Assembly (NCBI RefSeq): GCF_009811315.1
Contig: NZ_BLID01000014.1
Location: 1-64,000, forward strand
Direction: 5' to 3'
DNA length: 64,000 nt
Source of the DNA: Vibrio atypicus
Lineage (GTDB): Bacteria > Pseudomonadota > Gammaproteobacteria > Enterobacterales > Vibrionaceae
Shown here: piece after piece, positions 17,746 to 26,158 of the stretch
How the letters are laid out: every line of letters starts with the position of its first letter
Numbering within the stretch: the stretch's first letter is position 1
The notes under the pieces: generated by a model
Database searches by the model: none
What the model was told of the DNA's origin: nothing
Seen by the model: the letters and a program-made list of their open reading frames with translations, nothing else
Program-made: the position numbers and the translations under genes

Positions 17746-18930
17746 ATGTTTTTGCAAAGACCCAAACCTTACAGCGATGAAAGCCTTGAGAGCTTCTTTA
17801 TCCGTGTGGCAAACAAAAATGGATATAGTGATGTCCATCGTTTCCTAGAAGCCACCAAAGGCTTCCTACAAGACATTGACCATAACGCATATCAAACCTT
17901 TCCAACCAATATCGCAAAGATTAACCCCTGCTTAGCCAAAGATAGCTCTGGTGCCCGAACAGCCTCACTCCTGAAACTCGCTCAATTAACGTTTAACGAA
18001 CCGACCGAGTTACTTGGATTAGCAATTAACAGAACAAACTTAAAATATTCTCCATCAACTAGTGCCGTGATCCGTGGCTCAGAAGTTTTTCCTCGCAGTT
18101 TACTCCGGACAAAGTCTATACCCTGCTGCCCATTGTGCTTACAGGAAAATGGTTATGCTTCTTACCTTTGGCATTTTGAGGGTTACGATCACTGCCATAT
18201 CCATGATGTACCTTTACTCAACAGCTGTCGCTGTGGCGCTGAGCACGACTATCGAGTGTCTAGTTTAAGTGGAATGTGCGGCAGTTGTGAAGCGACTCTC
18301 GCCATAAAGAGTAGAGAAAAAAGTCATAGCGCAACACTCTCTGTTGCGAATTGGCTAGCGGGCAATGAGTGTAAAAATCTACCTCACGTCCCCAGGAGCT
18401 ACCGATGGGGGTTGGTACATTGGTGGAGCCACATCAGCGATAATGAATTCGATCACTTTTCGTTCGTCCAATTTTTCTCAAACTGGCCAAGAGCATTTCA
18501 TTCAATGATCGATGATGAAATCGAATTCAACCTTGAGCATGCCATTGTTGGAAAGAAGGAATTACGGGTTAAGGACCTTTTTGGGCGCATCTTTTTTAGT
18601 TCTATTCGATTACCAGAGCGTAACCTTCAACAAAATATCGTTCTAGGAGAGCTTCTACGACATGTAGAAGCACATTTATGGGATAACGAAGGATTGCTAG
18701 CTAACCTTCGCATGAACGCTCTAGAAGCAACTGTGTTCCTCAATTGCAGTTTGGACGAGATAGCCTCAATGGTAGAACAGCGCATCTTAAAGCCAAATCG
18801 TAAACCTAAGCCAAACATGCCTCTGGCGGTTAACGACTACTTATTTTATTTCGGCGACATCTTCTGCCTTTGGTTAGCTGAATTTCAGACTGATGAGTTT
18901 AATCGTTCGTTTTATGTATCGAGGTGGTAA
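17746..18930 (+). CDS. tniQ: TniQ, target-selection adaptor of the CRISPR transposon
   Basis: 394 residues, the usual length for I-F3 TniQ. It begins MFLQRPKPYSDESLESFFIRVANKNGY, typical of the TniQ N-terminus, and carries zinc-ligand pairs CPLC near residue 128, then H/CH around 150-158, CRC near 165 and CGSC near 180. In this family a TniQ dimer binds Cascade near Cas6 and recruits TnsC to the guide-bound target. First gene of a tightly packed operon with cas8/5, cas7 and cas6; good ribosome site TTAGGAGGAG seven bases before the ATG. The next gene begins directly after its stop (TAAATG). Confidence 0.95.
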   Translation: MFLQRPKPYSDESLESFFIRVANKNGYSDVHRFLEATKGFLQDIDHNAYQTFPTNIAKINPCLAKDSSGARTASLLKLAQLTFNEPTELLGLAINRTNLKYSPSTSAVIRGSEVFPRSLLRTKSIPCCPLCLQENGYASYLWHFEGYDHCHIHDVPLLNSCRCGAEHDYRVSSLSGMCGSCEATLAIKSREKSHSATLSVANWLAGNECKNLPHVPRSYRWGLVHWWSHISDNEFDHFSFVQFFSNWPRAFHSMIDDEIEFNLEHAIVGKKELRVKDLFGRIFFSSIRLPERNLQQNIVLGELLRHVEAHLWDNEGLLANLRMNALEATVFLNCSLDEIASMVEQRILKPNRKPKPNMPLAVNDYLFYFGDIFCLWLAEFQTDEFNRSFYVSRW

Positions 18931-20832
18931 ATGGAGAGTCTGAAAGAGTCACTACAATCAAGACCAGATGATTTGAACGTAGAATTAAAGCGAGCCTTCC
19001 GCCCTCTTACTCCACATATCAATATCGATGGAAAGGAGCTAGACGCTCTCACCGTTTTGGTTAACTTAACCGATAAAACCGCCAACCAAAAGAACCTACT
19101 TGATCGTGCAAAGTGCAAAGAGAAGTTGCGAGACGAAAAATGGTGGCACTTTTGTCTGAATACTATCGAATACATTCAAAGCCATAACCTAAAGTTCCCG
19201 GACATTCGATCAGGTGGCGTTATTCGAGCGTCAACTTTAGGCTCTCTTCCAGAGCATTTGTTGTCATCATCCAAATTACCACAGCACTTTTGGGCTTACA
19301 GCCATGATCCAAAGTACGTCAACAAAAGTGCCTTCCTCACAAGTGAATTCTGTTGGGAAGGGGTAATCTCATGCCTTGCTATCTTTCTACAAGATGAATC
19401 ACATATTTTATGGACTAAGTTGCTGGAACTAGGCTGTTACAAGAAGACACAAAAAGCAGTATTAAAAAAGTTGCGGAGCTTTGATGCGCAGAAAATCGAC
19501 GTAGCACTAACGGGTAACTACTTAACGCAACTTTCATTACCTAATGACGAAGGTTCGTATGTTTCATTCTCGCCAGTTGCTTCTCAATCGATGCAAAGCC
19601 ACTGTTATCAAACCCTAAGCCAGAATTATCAATATAGCGTAACAACTCGTTTCAGCCGTATTACCAGCATGGGTGTTTTGCCTATGACATGTGGTGGGGC
19701 TTTCAGAATGTTCAGGTCTGTTCCTAATTTCTCACAAACGCCTCACTGTAACCTCAGTAACAATGAGCGCTGGTTAACAAAAGAAAGCATTCAATCGTTA
19801 AAAGATTATACGCACTTGAATAAGCGTCTAATCACCGACAATCAAAAACAAGCATATCGAAAATCAGCAACCGACAATATTCGAAAAATGATTCGGGCAT
19901 GGCTGTCACATCAAAACTCTGAAATAGATGCCGACACACTGACTGAGTACTTAAATTATGATCTTTCTCAGATGAGAACAACGAAGCGTTTTGCGTACCT
20001 TCCCAAGCTTACAAGGTTGTTGCACAGTCTACTAAAGCAAGAATTAAAAGACCCCTTGTTCGAACCAAATAATGATAGCTGTAACTCAAAGACTGGGGCA
20101 TTTTTACTTTTGCCAAATATTAGAGTTTCTGGTGCAAGCGCATTGAGCTCTTCAATGACAGTCGGCATTCCATCATTAACGGCGTTCTATGGATATGTGC
20201 ATTCGTTTGAATGTCACTTAAAAGAGTCAAACTCAGCAGCGGAAATTGAATCATTTGCTGTCTGCATTCATCAGTTCCATTTAGACAAACGTGGTTTAAC
20301 CAAAGAGTTTGTTGAGAAAGCGAACGGCACTATCTCTCCCCCATCAACACATGATGACTGGCAATGTGATTTCACATTTAGCCTTGTCCTAAAATTCTCA
20401 CATCAACCAAATATTCCCGATGATTCTATTATCAAAGTTCTGCCAAAACGCCTTGCCCGAGGGACAGCTAAGATTTCTATTGCAGACTTTCACAACATTC
20501 AGTCATTCGACAGCTTAACCTCCGCAATTGAACATGTGCCAATACAGAAGGGAAAGTGGCTCTCGCTCTATAAGAGCCACCTGAATAGCTTTGATGACTT
20601 GATATCAAGCGTTAGGGAAAAACGGTGGTTAACTCCCTCTTGCGTTGGATTTCATCTGCTAGAAAAGCCCTCAGAGAAAAGAGGCTCATTACGAGGCTAC
20701 AAGCACGCATTCTCGGAGCCAATTATTGGGCTCATAAACCCTATAGTGTTTGGCAACAAGACTGACTCAAACGAAATTTTATGGCGTTATAAATATCACA
20801 CTGACTATATTTCGATTCAAACGGAGGCATGA
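18931..20832 (+). CDS. cas8f: Fused Cas8-Cas5 (type I-F3 Cascade large subunit)
   Basis: 633 residues, the length of the natural Cas8f/Cas5f fusions of Tn6677-type elements. It carries an N-terminal Cas8-like part (KESLQSRPDDLNVELKRAFRPLTPHINIDGKELDALTVLV) and a long Cas5-like remainder (SFSPVASQSMQSHCYQ, FSRITSMGVLPMTCGGAFRMF). It holds the 5' handle of the crRNA and reads the PAM. There is no Cas2-3 gene in the window, consistent with binding without cleavage. Starts right after tniQ, and its stop overlaps cas7 by 4 nt. Recognised by length, context and overall pattern. Confidence 0.93.
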   Translation: MESLKESLQSRPDDLNVELKRAFRPLTPHINIDGKELDALTVLVNLTDKTANQKNLLDRAKCKEKLRDEKWWHFCLNTIEYIQSHNLKFPDIRSGGVIRASTLGSLPEHLLSSSKLPQHFWAYSHDPKYVNKSAFLTSEFCWEGVISCLAIFLQDESHILWTKLLELGCYKKTQKAVLKKLRSFDAQKIDVALTGNYLTQLSLPNDEGSYVSFSPVASQSMQSHCYQTLSQNYQYSVTTRFSRITSMGVLPMTCGGAFRMFRSVPNFSQTPHCNLSNNERWLTKESIQSLKDYTHLNKRLITDNQKQAYRKSATDNIRKMIRAWLSHQNSEIDADTLTEYLNYDLSQMRTTKRFAYLPKLTRLLHSLLKQELKDPLFEPNNDSCNSKTGAFLLLPNIRVSGASALSSSMTVGIPSLTAFYGYVHSFECHLKESNSAAEIESFAVCIHQFHLDKRGLTKEFVEKANGTISPPSTHDDWQCDFTFSLVLKFSHQPNIPDDSIIKVLPKRLARGTAKISIADFHNIQSFDSLTSAIEHVPIQKGKWLSLYKSHLNSFDDLISSVREKRWLTPSCVGFHLLEKPSEKRGSLRGYKHAFSEPIIGLINPIVFGNKTDSNEILWRYKYHTDYISIQTEA

Positions 20833-21893
20833 CTATTATGGAACTACCGACCAACTTAGCTTATGAGCGCTCCATCAACCCCTCCGACGTTTGCTTTCTC
20901 GTTGTGTGGCCTGATGGTACGAAAGAACCTCTAAGATATACATCTCGTATTGCACTTGGGCAAATGGAAACGGCTTCATTAGCCTATGATTCACAAGGAA
21001 ATATTAAAGAAGCTGTGACCGCAGAAAAGCTAGCACATGGCAATCCGCACGCTGGTGACTTTTGTAGCGTCCCTTTCGGAGCCAACCACATTGAATGCTT
21101 TTTCTCTGTGTCTTTCTCATCGGAATTACGCAAACCATACAAATGCAACTCAAAGGAAGTCAAAAGTACAATCATTAAGCTAATCGAGCTCTATGAAAAA
21201 CGCATCGGCTGGGAATACCTAGTATCAAGATATCTCATAAACGTCTGTAACGGGTCTTGGCTGTGGAAAAATACCAAGAGGGCATACCGCCTTGACGTAG
21301 AACTATCACCTTGGCCTTGGTCTGAAAAACCTGTTTTATTTGAAAATATACATAAAGAGTACAGAGAAGAATCAGCATTTGAAGCTCATCAACGGTGGAG
21401 TGCAATCCGTCAGTTAGTTGTTGATGCATTCAGCCAATCGAATGGGCTAGCAATATTTGAAGTTAAAGCCACTCTGGTACTTCCAACAAGTAGTGAGATT
21501 TATCCAAGCCAAGCATTCACTGAAAAGGAAAACAAGAGCACAAACAACGCAGGCAACAAGGCTCGAACATTCCAGAATACTCAAATTGAAAACGTACGCT
21601 CTCCAATCATTGGTATTTACAAAGTAGGTGCTGCCATTGCAACAATTGATGATTGGTACCCGAACGCCCTTGAACCATTGCGAGTTAGTCGATTTGGAGC
21701 TCACAAAGGCGATGTGACTTGTTATCGTCATCCATCGACAGAGAAAGATTTGTTTACCATTCTTCAAAATGCGGAGCAATATATTGAACGATTGTCTGCA
21801 CCAGGAAAGTTGAGCCAAGAACTTACCAGTGACCTACATTACTTGGTTGCAAACCTCATCAAAGGCGGAATGTTTCAGCATAAGGGTGATTAA
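20829..21893 (+). CDS. cas7f: Cas7 (type I-F3 Cascade backbone)
   Basis: 354 residues. Cas7f/Csy3 features are visible: early LAYERSINPSDVCFLV, the HGNPHAGDFCSVPFGANHIECFFSVSF region, and late IDDWYPNA-x4-LRVSRFGAHKGDVTCYRHP. Multiple copies line the crRNA and pair it with target DNA in 6-nt segments, leaving every sixth base unpaired. ATGA overlap with cas8/5 upstream; cas6 begins 2 nt after its stop, so the operon is translationally compact. Confidence 0.94.
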   Translation: MTIMELPTNLAYERSINPSDVCFLVVWPDGTKEPLRYTSRIALGQMETASLAYDSQGNIKEAVTAEKLAHGNPHAGDFCSVPFGANHIECFFSVSFSSELRKPYKCNSKEVKSTIIKLIELYEKRIGWEYLVSRYLINVCNGSWLWKNTKRAYRLDVELSPWPWSEKPVLFENIHKEYREESAFEAHQRWSAIRQLVVDAFSQSNGLAIFEVKATLVLPTSSEIYPSQAFTEKENKSTNNAGNKARTFQNTQIENVRSPIIGIYKVGAAIATIDDWYPNALEPLRVSRFGAHKGDVTCYRHPSTEKDLFTILQNAEQYIERLSAPGKLSQELTSDLHYLVANLIKGGMFQHKGD

Positions 21894-21895
21894 CT

Positions 21896-22495
21896 ATGAA
21901 TTGGTACTACAAGACCGTCACGTTCATTCCTGAGCGTTGTGACAATGAAGTACTCGCAGCTAAGTGTTTGAGTATTCTTCACGGATTCAATTACAAATAT
22001 GAAACGCGAAGTATCGGTGTTTCTTTCCCCGAATGGTGTGATGATACTGTGGGTACAAAGCTAACTTTTATCAGTGCGAGTAAAGTTGAACTCGATTTGT
22101 TGTTGAAGCAACATTACTTTATTCAAATGAGACGACTTGGTTATTTCGATATTTCAGCAACGGCTAAAATCCCCGAAGATTGCGAATACGTTTTGTTCGT
22201 GCGCAATCAATCAATCGACAAATCCACTGCCGCCGGTCAAGTCAGAAAGTTGAAGCGTCTTCAAAAGCGCGCAATGGCTAGAGGAGAATCTTTTAATCCA
22301 GCTCTGCTGAGACAAGAAGAGTCTATGATTGTCCCTCACTATCACTCTCTCGAGGTTAGCAGTCAAAGTAAAAACAGTATCTTTCGGTTGAACATACAGA
22401 TGAAGGCTAATCATGGCTTTGAAGGTAACTCGATGTTCAGCAGTTACGGATTGTCCAATACAGACGATTCGTATCAGGCAGTCCCCCTAATTTGA
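21896..22495 (+). CDS. cas6f: Cas6 (type I-F crRNA-processing endoribonuclease)
   Basis: 199 residues, typical for Cas6f/Csy4. MNWYYKTVTFIPE at the start, the probable catalytic histidine in ILHGFNYK near residue 28, an arginine-rich helix (VRKLKRLQKRAMARGE near 112-128) that binds the repeat hairpin, and the C-terminal FSSYGLS loop. It cuts the repeat at the hairpin base and stays bound to the crRNA 3' end, where TniQ docks in this family. Last gene of the operon; the CRISPR arrays start 130 bp downstream on the same strand. Confidence 0.94.
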   Translation: MNWYYKTVTFIPERCDNEVLAAKCLSILHGFNYKYETRSIGVSFPEWCDDTVGTKLTFISASKVELDLLLKQHYFIQMRRLGYFDISATAKIPEDCEYVLFVRNQSIDKSTAAGQVRKLKRLQKRAMARGESFNPALLRQEESMIVPHYHSLEVSSQSKNSIFRLNIQMKANHGFEGNSMFSSYGLSNTDDSYQAVPLI

Positions 22496-22624
22496 CACTA
22501 TTTTTGTCGATAAATTTAAAGCATTGAACTATATAGCTTTTTACATCTGTGAGAAAAATAAGGTTAATTGGCCGTAAATTAACTAACTGATTGATAAATT
22601 CATACTATTCTTAAGTTAGTAACA

Positions 22625-22712
22625 GTGTACTGCCGAATAGGTAGCTGATAATTATGGCGTTGGTGCTGCTAAACTTCCTCCACAGCGTACTGCCGAATAG
22701 GTAGGACACCTT
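22625..22712 (+). CRISPR. Type I-F CRISPR array, one spacer, degenerate last repeat
   Basis: Repeat 1 (22625-22652, 28 nt) has the I-F hairpin CTGCC-GAATA-GGTAG and ends CTGATAAT. The 32-nt spacer occupies 22653-22684. Repeat 2 (22685-22712) keeps the hairpin but its last eight bases (GACACCTT) differ, as in terminal repeats. The processed guide would carry the normal 5' handle. The spacer is open in two frames (MALVLLNFLH or YGVGAAKLPP); I found no match to it in this window. Confidence 0.92.
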
Positions 22713-22740
22713 TCAATATCAATGCTGTTGCTTCCAATCC

Positions 22741-22762
22741 CAAACCACTATTCTGTGGTTTG
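22741..22762. terminator. Hairpin between the two CRISPR arrays
   Basis: CAAACCAC and GTGGTTTG are perfect 8-bp arms around a 6-nt loop. Only a weak T-rich stretch (CTTTAG) follows, so it may end transcription of the first array or simply separate the units. The -35 of the second array begins at its last bases. Confidence 0.45.
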
Positions 22763-22795
22763 CTTTAGTATGCAATGAGGACTATAATCCTCATT
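22760..22795 (+). promoter_or_regulatory. Promoter and Xre-type operator of the atypical array
   Basis: -35 TTGCTT (22760-22765), 17-bp spacer, -10 TATAAT (22783-22788). A perfect inverted repeat AATGAGGA / TCCTCATT (22774-22781, 22788-22795) with centre CTATAA covers the -10. Its core GGA-n-TATAATCC recurs in the xre promoter region at 23152-23165, so the Xre protein is the likely ligand. Transcription would begin at about 22795, at the start of the atypical repeat. Confidence 0.75.
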
Positions 22796-22878
22796 ACTAC
22801 TGAGAAGTAGCTGATAATAAACGAACCACTTTCATTCGAGTTCAAGAGCAATTCACTGCTGAATAAGTAGATACTTTA
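22792..22878 (+). CRISPR. Atypical one-spacer array carrying the guaC homing guide
   Basis: The first repeat (22792-22818) has a changed hairpin, CTACT-GAGA-AGTAG, with a 4-nt loop, but keeps the CTGATAAT handle. The 32-nt spacer is 22819-22850. The second repeat (22851-22878) has CTGCT-GAATA-AGTAG and a divergent end. The spacer matches the end of guaC (28847-28878, minus) at 26 of 32 positions, with all six mismatches on codon third bases. Divergent, separately regulated homing units of this kind are known in I-F3 transposons. Confidence 0.92.
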
Positions 22879-22891
22879 GGCCGTTTGACTT

Positions 22892-23098
22892 TCAAGGCAA
22901 CAAATCTCTCACATCACACTCAAGAACCTCAGCCAACTGATACGCTTTTTCGAGTGTGATGTTTACTTCCCCACGCTCTATTCTGCCGATGTAACTCCTA
23001 TCAATATCAGCAGTTAATGCTAGGTGATCTTGTGAAACACCTCTATCACGTCGAATTCCACGCAGTTTAGCGCCAAACTTCTTTGCCAAATCTCTCAT
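22892..23098 (-). CDS. xre: Xre-family repressor of the homing guide
   Basis: 68 residues consisting of a single helix-turn-helix of the Xre/Cro type: LRGIRRDRGVSQDHLALTADID, then RSYIGRIERGEVNITLEKAYQLAEVLEC. I-F3 transposons commonly encode such a regulator next to the atypical array and use it to time homing after entry into a new host. It is transcribed toward the array, stopping 14 bp from its last repeat. Palindromes with a shared core lie in its own promoter region and over the array promoter, so auto-repression and repression of the guide are both likely. Confidence 0.88.
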   Translation of the reverse strand: MRDLAKKFGAKLRGIRRDRGVSQDHLALTADIDRSYIGRIERGEVNITLEKAYQLAEVLECDVRDLLP

Positions 23099-23133
23099 TT
23101 TAATCTGTTCTTAAAATGAAAAACTATCGCCTC

Positions 23134-23165
23134 TTGATGCCTATAGAGCCACGGATTATAATCCG
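23134..23165. promoter_or_regulatory. Divergent promoter with Xre-type palindrome
   Basis: The perfect 14-bp palindrome CGGATTATAATCCG (23152-23165) contains TATAAT on both strands. Rightward, TTGATG (23134-23139) stands 17 bp before TATAAT (23157-23162) and would drive the 23194-25115 pair. Leftward, the same palindrome gives a -10 for xre with a poor -35 (CTTACT, 23178-23183). The core matches the operator at 22774-22795. Confidence 0.7.
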
Positions 23166-23193
23166 CATTTAATTTCAAGTAAGACTAAAAAAG

Positions 23194-23742
23194 ATGCCAA
23201 AGTTACATCGAATAGATAGTAATATTTACCAATACATATCACCTCCTGAAGCTACCGATTTCACGATACTTGAAGTTAGGGACTGGGTACTAAAATGCTC
23301 AGATATGTATGGAAGTAAAAGTGCTGCGAGATTATTTGTTGCTAGACAACTAGAAGCACTTGTAAAAGTGGGTCTAATCTCAGTTAACAGCTCTGGCAGA
23401 AAAAAGACGTTTTCCAAAACAGCTTATTTCAATGAAGATAAAATCAAGATCGTGACGAAAAAGCAAAGAACCAAGAAAGAAGTCCTACCGGTACATTCTC
23501 ATGATAAATCCATCTTTAATGAGTTACGAAATGAAAGAGCTGACATTGAAGCAGAGTTGGCTATCACGTTAGCTGAAGTTGATGAGTACAAAGCTCTAAT
23601 GGCACGCTCTAATGCTCTAAACACGCTACTCAAAGCCTCCTATTCAGAAGCGACACAAAAAGCTGCAACTCTGATGGCTAAACTCAATGTATGGACTCAC
23701 ACCATCAGCCTCATGCAACTGGACAGGAAATCTCCATGCTAA
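23194..23742 (+). CDS. Unrecognised protein, wHTH-like N-terminus and coiled coil
   Basis: 182 residues. The first 90 (EVRDWVLKCSDMYGSKSAARLFVARQLEALVKVGLISVNSSGRKKTFSKTAYF) read like a small winged-helix domain, followed by a basic stretch and a helical, probably coiled-coil region (ELRNERADIEAELAITLAEVDEYKALMARSNALNTLL). The family is not recognised. The next gene, a helicase, starts inside its last codons (ATGCTAA, 7-nt overlap), so the two are coupled. It might be a DNA-binding adaptor for the helicase. The promoter overlaps the Xre palindrome. Confidence 0.6.
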   Translation: MPKLHRIDSNIYQYISPPEATDFTILEVRDWVLKCSDMYGSKSAARLFVARQLEALVKVGLISVNSSGRKKTFSKTAYFNEDKIKIVTKKQRTKKEVLPVHSHDKSIFNELRNERADIEAELAITLAEVDEYKALMARSNALNTLLKASYSEATQKAATLMAKLNVWTHTISLMQLDRKSPC

Positions 23743-25115
23743 GAGTATGGCAAAAGGAATGTGTCAATCTAGCACTCAATAACTATCAAAATGGTAAGAA
23801 GCACTTCTTGGCACAAGCAACGCCAGGTGCTGGGAAAACCATAATGGCAGCGAACTTAGCAAAGCAAATGCTCGAGAAAAATCTTATTGATTTTGTTCTT
23901 TGCTTCTCTCCATCCAAGATCGTGTCAAATAGTATCTCTGCCTGTTTCTCTAGCGTACTAGGCAGGTCTTTTGATGGAAGATTAGGTTCAGTTGGCTGCT
24001 CAATGACTTATCAGTATCTTCAATATCTTGATGAACAGTTTTGGCAAACTCTTTCTAGATATCGAGTGCTGTGTGTATTTGATGAAATTCACCATTGCGC
24101 CGGTGATGACGACAGCAATACAAACTCATGGGGACATCACATACTTTATGATGTTCAAAAAGTATCAACCTACACTTTAGCCCTTACCGGTACACCATGG
24201 CGCTCAAATTTAACCCCCATAGTACTCTCATCGTATACAGACCCGGATGGCGCAATTGTATGTGATTACCAATACACGCTTGCACAAGCTGTTCAAGATG
24301 GCGTTTGCCGCAAGCCAACTATCGCTCTTATCGACTGTGAAGAGTCAATTATCAAAGCGAACAATCAAATCAGGTCATTTGGGTCTCTAGATGAACTTAT
24401 CTCAACGGGTGAGATAAACTACTCAGCAATACTCAACGATAAATCTGCTTTGCTGCATATAGTGGAAATTGCTGTAGATAGACTAGCAAACATTCGCACT
24501 CAATCGTCTTCTGCGGGTGGTTTAATCGTAGCAACCTCAGTAAACCATGCGATAGAGATAGCCTCTCTACTTCAAGATAAGTATTGCCAAACGACAACGA
24601 TTGTTACGTACAAAAATGAAGGCTCGCACGAGCAAATTGAACAGTTTAAAACTAGTACCACTGAGTGGATTGTCAGCGTTGGTATGGTCAGTGAAGGGAC
24701 GGATATTCCAAGGCTACAGGTATGCTGTCATTTAAGCAACATTACGACTGAACTCTACTTTCGCCAAATTCTAGGCAGAATTCTTCGTATGACTGCGAGC
24801 CCAAATCAAGAAGCATGGTTATACACATTTGCGGCTCCAAAGCTCATCGCATTTGCAGAAGAGATCGAGCAAGACATTCCCGATTGTTGCACATATTTAA
24901 AGTTATCTAATAAAACCACGGATATTAAAATACAAAAAACAAATAGATTTAGTCTTAATTATCATAAACTTAAAGGCAATACTGCAACACTTAACTTCTC
25001 ACAAAAGAGCACCCATGATGTACTTCCAAAATTGGGGAGCAATACAGACAAAGCTATAGAACTGTCACTAATAAGCTATAAACAAAGAATAATAGAAGCT
25101 TTTCAACACCGTTAA
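23736..25115 (+). CDS. Superfamily 2 DEAD/DEAH-type helicase
   Basis: About 459 residues. Motif I ATPGAGKT near residue 31, motif II DEIHH near 116, motif III LTGTPWR near 152, and late EGTDIPRL and RQILGRILRM (motifs V and VI). The N-terminal LRVWQKECVNLAL is the Q-like region. I start it at the ATG at 23736, overlapping the previous gene, because upstream codons lie wholly inside that gene. It sits in the core of the CRISPR transposon between the arrays and tnsC, not with the other cargo. Its role is unknown: defence cargo, or helping target-site or repair steps of transposition, are both open. Confidence 0.85.
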   Translation: MLRVWQKECVNLALNNYQNGKKHFLAQATPGAGKTIMAANLAKQMLEKNLIDFVLCFSPSKIVSNSISACFSSVLGRSFDGRLGSVGCSMTYQYLQYLDEQFWQTLSRYRVLCVFDEIHHCAGDDDSNTNSWGHHILYDVQKVSTYTLALTGTPWRSNLTPIVLSSYTDPDGAIVCDYQYTLAQAVQDGVCRKPTIALIDCEESIIKANNQIRSFGSLDELISTGEINYSAILNDKSALLHIVEIAVDRLANIRTQSSSAGGLIVATSVNHAIEIASLLQDKYCQTTTIVTYKNEGSHEQIEQFKTSTTEWIVSVGMVSEGTDIPRLQVCCHLSNITTELYFRQILGRILRMTASPNQEAWLYTFAAPKLIAFAEEIEQDIPDCCTYLKLSNKTTDIKIQKTNRFSLNYHKLKGNTATLNFSQKSTHDVLPKLGSNTDKAIELSLISYKQRIIEAFQHR

Positions 25116-25157
25116 CAGATTTAGAGCTCAGCAAGACCTAAACATGGGAAGCCAATA

Positions 25158-26147
25158 TTAATCGAACATATTGCTGTCTTGATTTTTTCGATTCTTTTTA
25201 GGTTTATTGCGCAAGTAATCTTCCCAACCAATATCTTCTGGTGGAGGGCGCAACATCTGCTCAGTAACTTTGGTGCCTTTTTCAAATGGATTTATCCATG
25301 AGCTTAATTTATCACCACTCGTTAATTTTGCTGCGAAAACAAAATCCTTTATGGTAATAGTGTCATGATTGTTATCAATTGCTTCTACTGATGCATGATA
25401 AATAAGGTTTCTCAATGACCGCATATTTCCTTGGGAGAAAGCGTAGAGCTTTTTTTTCAGGTCATCATTGGCAAGACCAATCTCTTTGTCAAATGGTAGC
25501 GCCTTATCGAGATTCCACAGAAAGTTTTTAAATACACCCTCACCTCCTTGATAATTGAACGGTCGCAATTCAAATTGGATTGAGAACCGTCCGTGTAATT
25601 GTGAATTAGCTGTTAATACAACCTTTGAGTACGGCATGCCAAAAAGAACAATTGGGCACTTCGTTCTATTGAGTATCATTTTGAGCCAATTGCCTACTTG
25701 TGTAAGAATGCGGTTTGACCTCTCTTCAACTAAGTGCTGAAATTCATCAATAATGATCAACTTAACACCAACCACAGGTATCAAGTCAGTCAGCTTTTGC
25801 GTCAATCTCGCCAGGTCAGTATCATAAAGCGCTAAGGGGTCACCCATTTCAAGCAACAACTCTCTTGCTGCATCAACAGGCTTCGCATTGTCTGGTAACT
25901 CGATATGTAGAACAGGAACTACATCTCCTCGCACTTTAGAGTCCCGATTATTTTGACTTAAATATTTTTTGATAACCGTCGTCTTGCCTACTCCTGATGC
26001 ACCAAAGACCATCATACAAGTTGGCTCGGATTCAAAATCTGACAAATCCCTACATCTATCCATGTAGCTCAAAATTTTCGTAACACTCGGCGTTGATACA
26101 AATGCTCTTTTGGCTTTTGAGATGCGCGCCTCTCGAGTTTCATTCAT
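25158..26147 (-). CDS. tnsC: TnsC, AAA+ transposition regulator
   Basis: 329 residues, as in Tn6677. Walker A GASGVGKTT near residue 49 and Walker B LIIIDEFQH near 130. It forms ATP-dependent rings on target DNA, bridging the TniQ-Cascade complex and the TnsAB transposase. Last of the tnsA-tnsB-tnsC operon, 11 bp after tnsB. It converges with the helicase gene across 42 bp in which I see no clear terminator. Confidence 0.95.
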   Translation of the reverse strand: MNETREARISKAKRAFVSTPSVTKILSYMDRCRDLSDFESEPTCMMVFGASGVGKTTVIKKYLSQNNRDSKVRGDVVPVLHIELPDNAKPVDAARELLLEMGDPLALYDTDLARLTQKLTDLIPVVGVKLIIIDEFQHLVEERSNRILTQVGNWLKMILNRTKCPIVLFGMPYSKVVLTANSQLHGRFSIQFELRPFNYQGGEGVFKNFLWNLDKALPFDKEIGLANDDLKKKLYAFSQGNMRSLRNLIYHASVEAIDNNHDTITIKDFVFAAKLTSGDKLSSWINPFEKGTKVTEQMLRPPPEDIGWEDYLRNKPKKNRKNQDSNMFD

Positions 26148-26158
26148 CTATTGATTTC

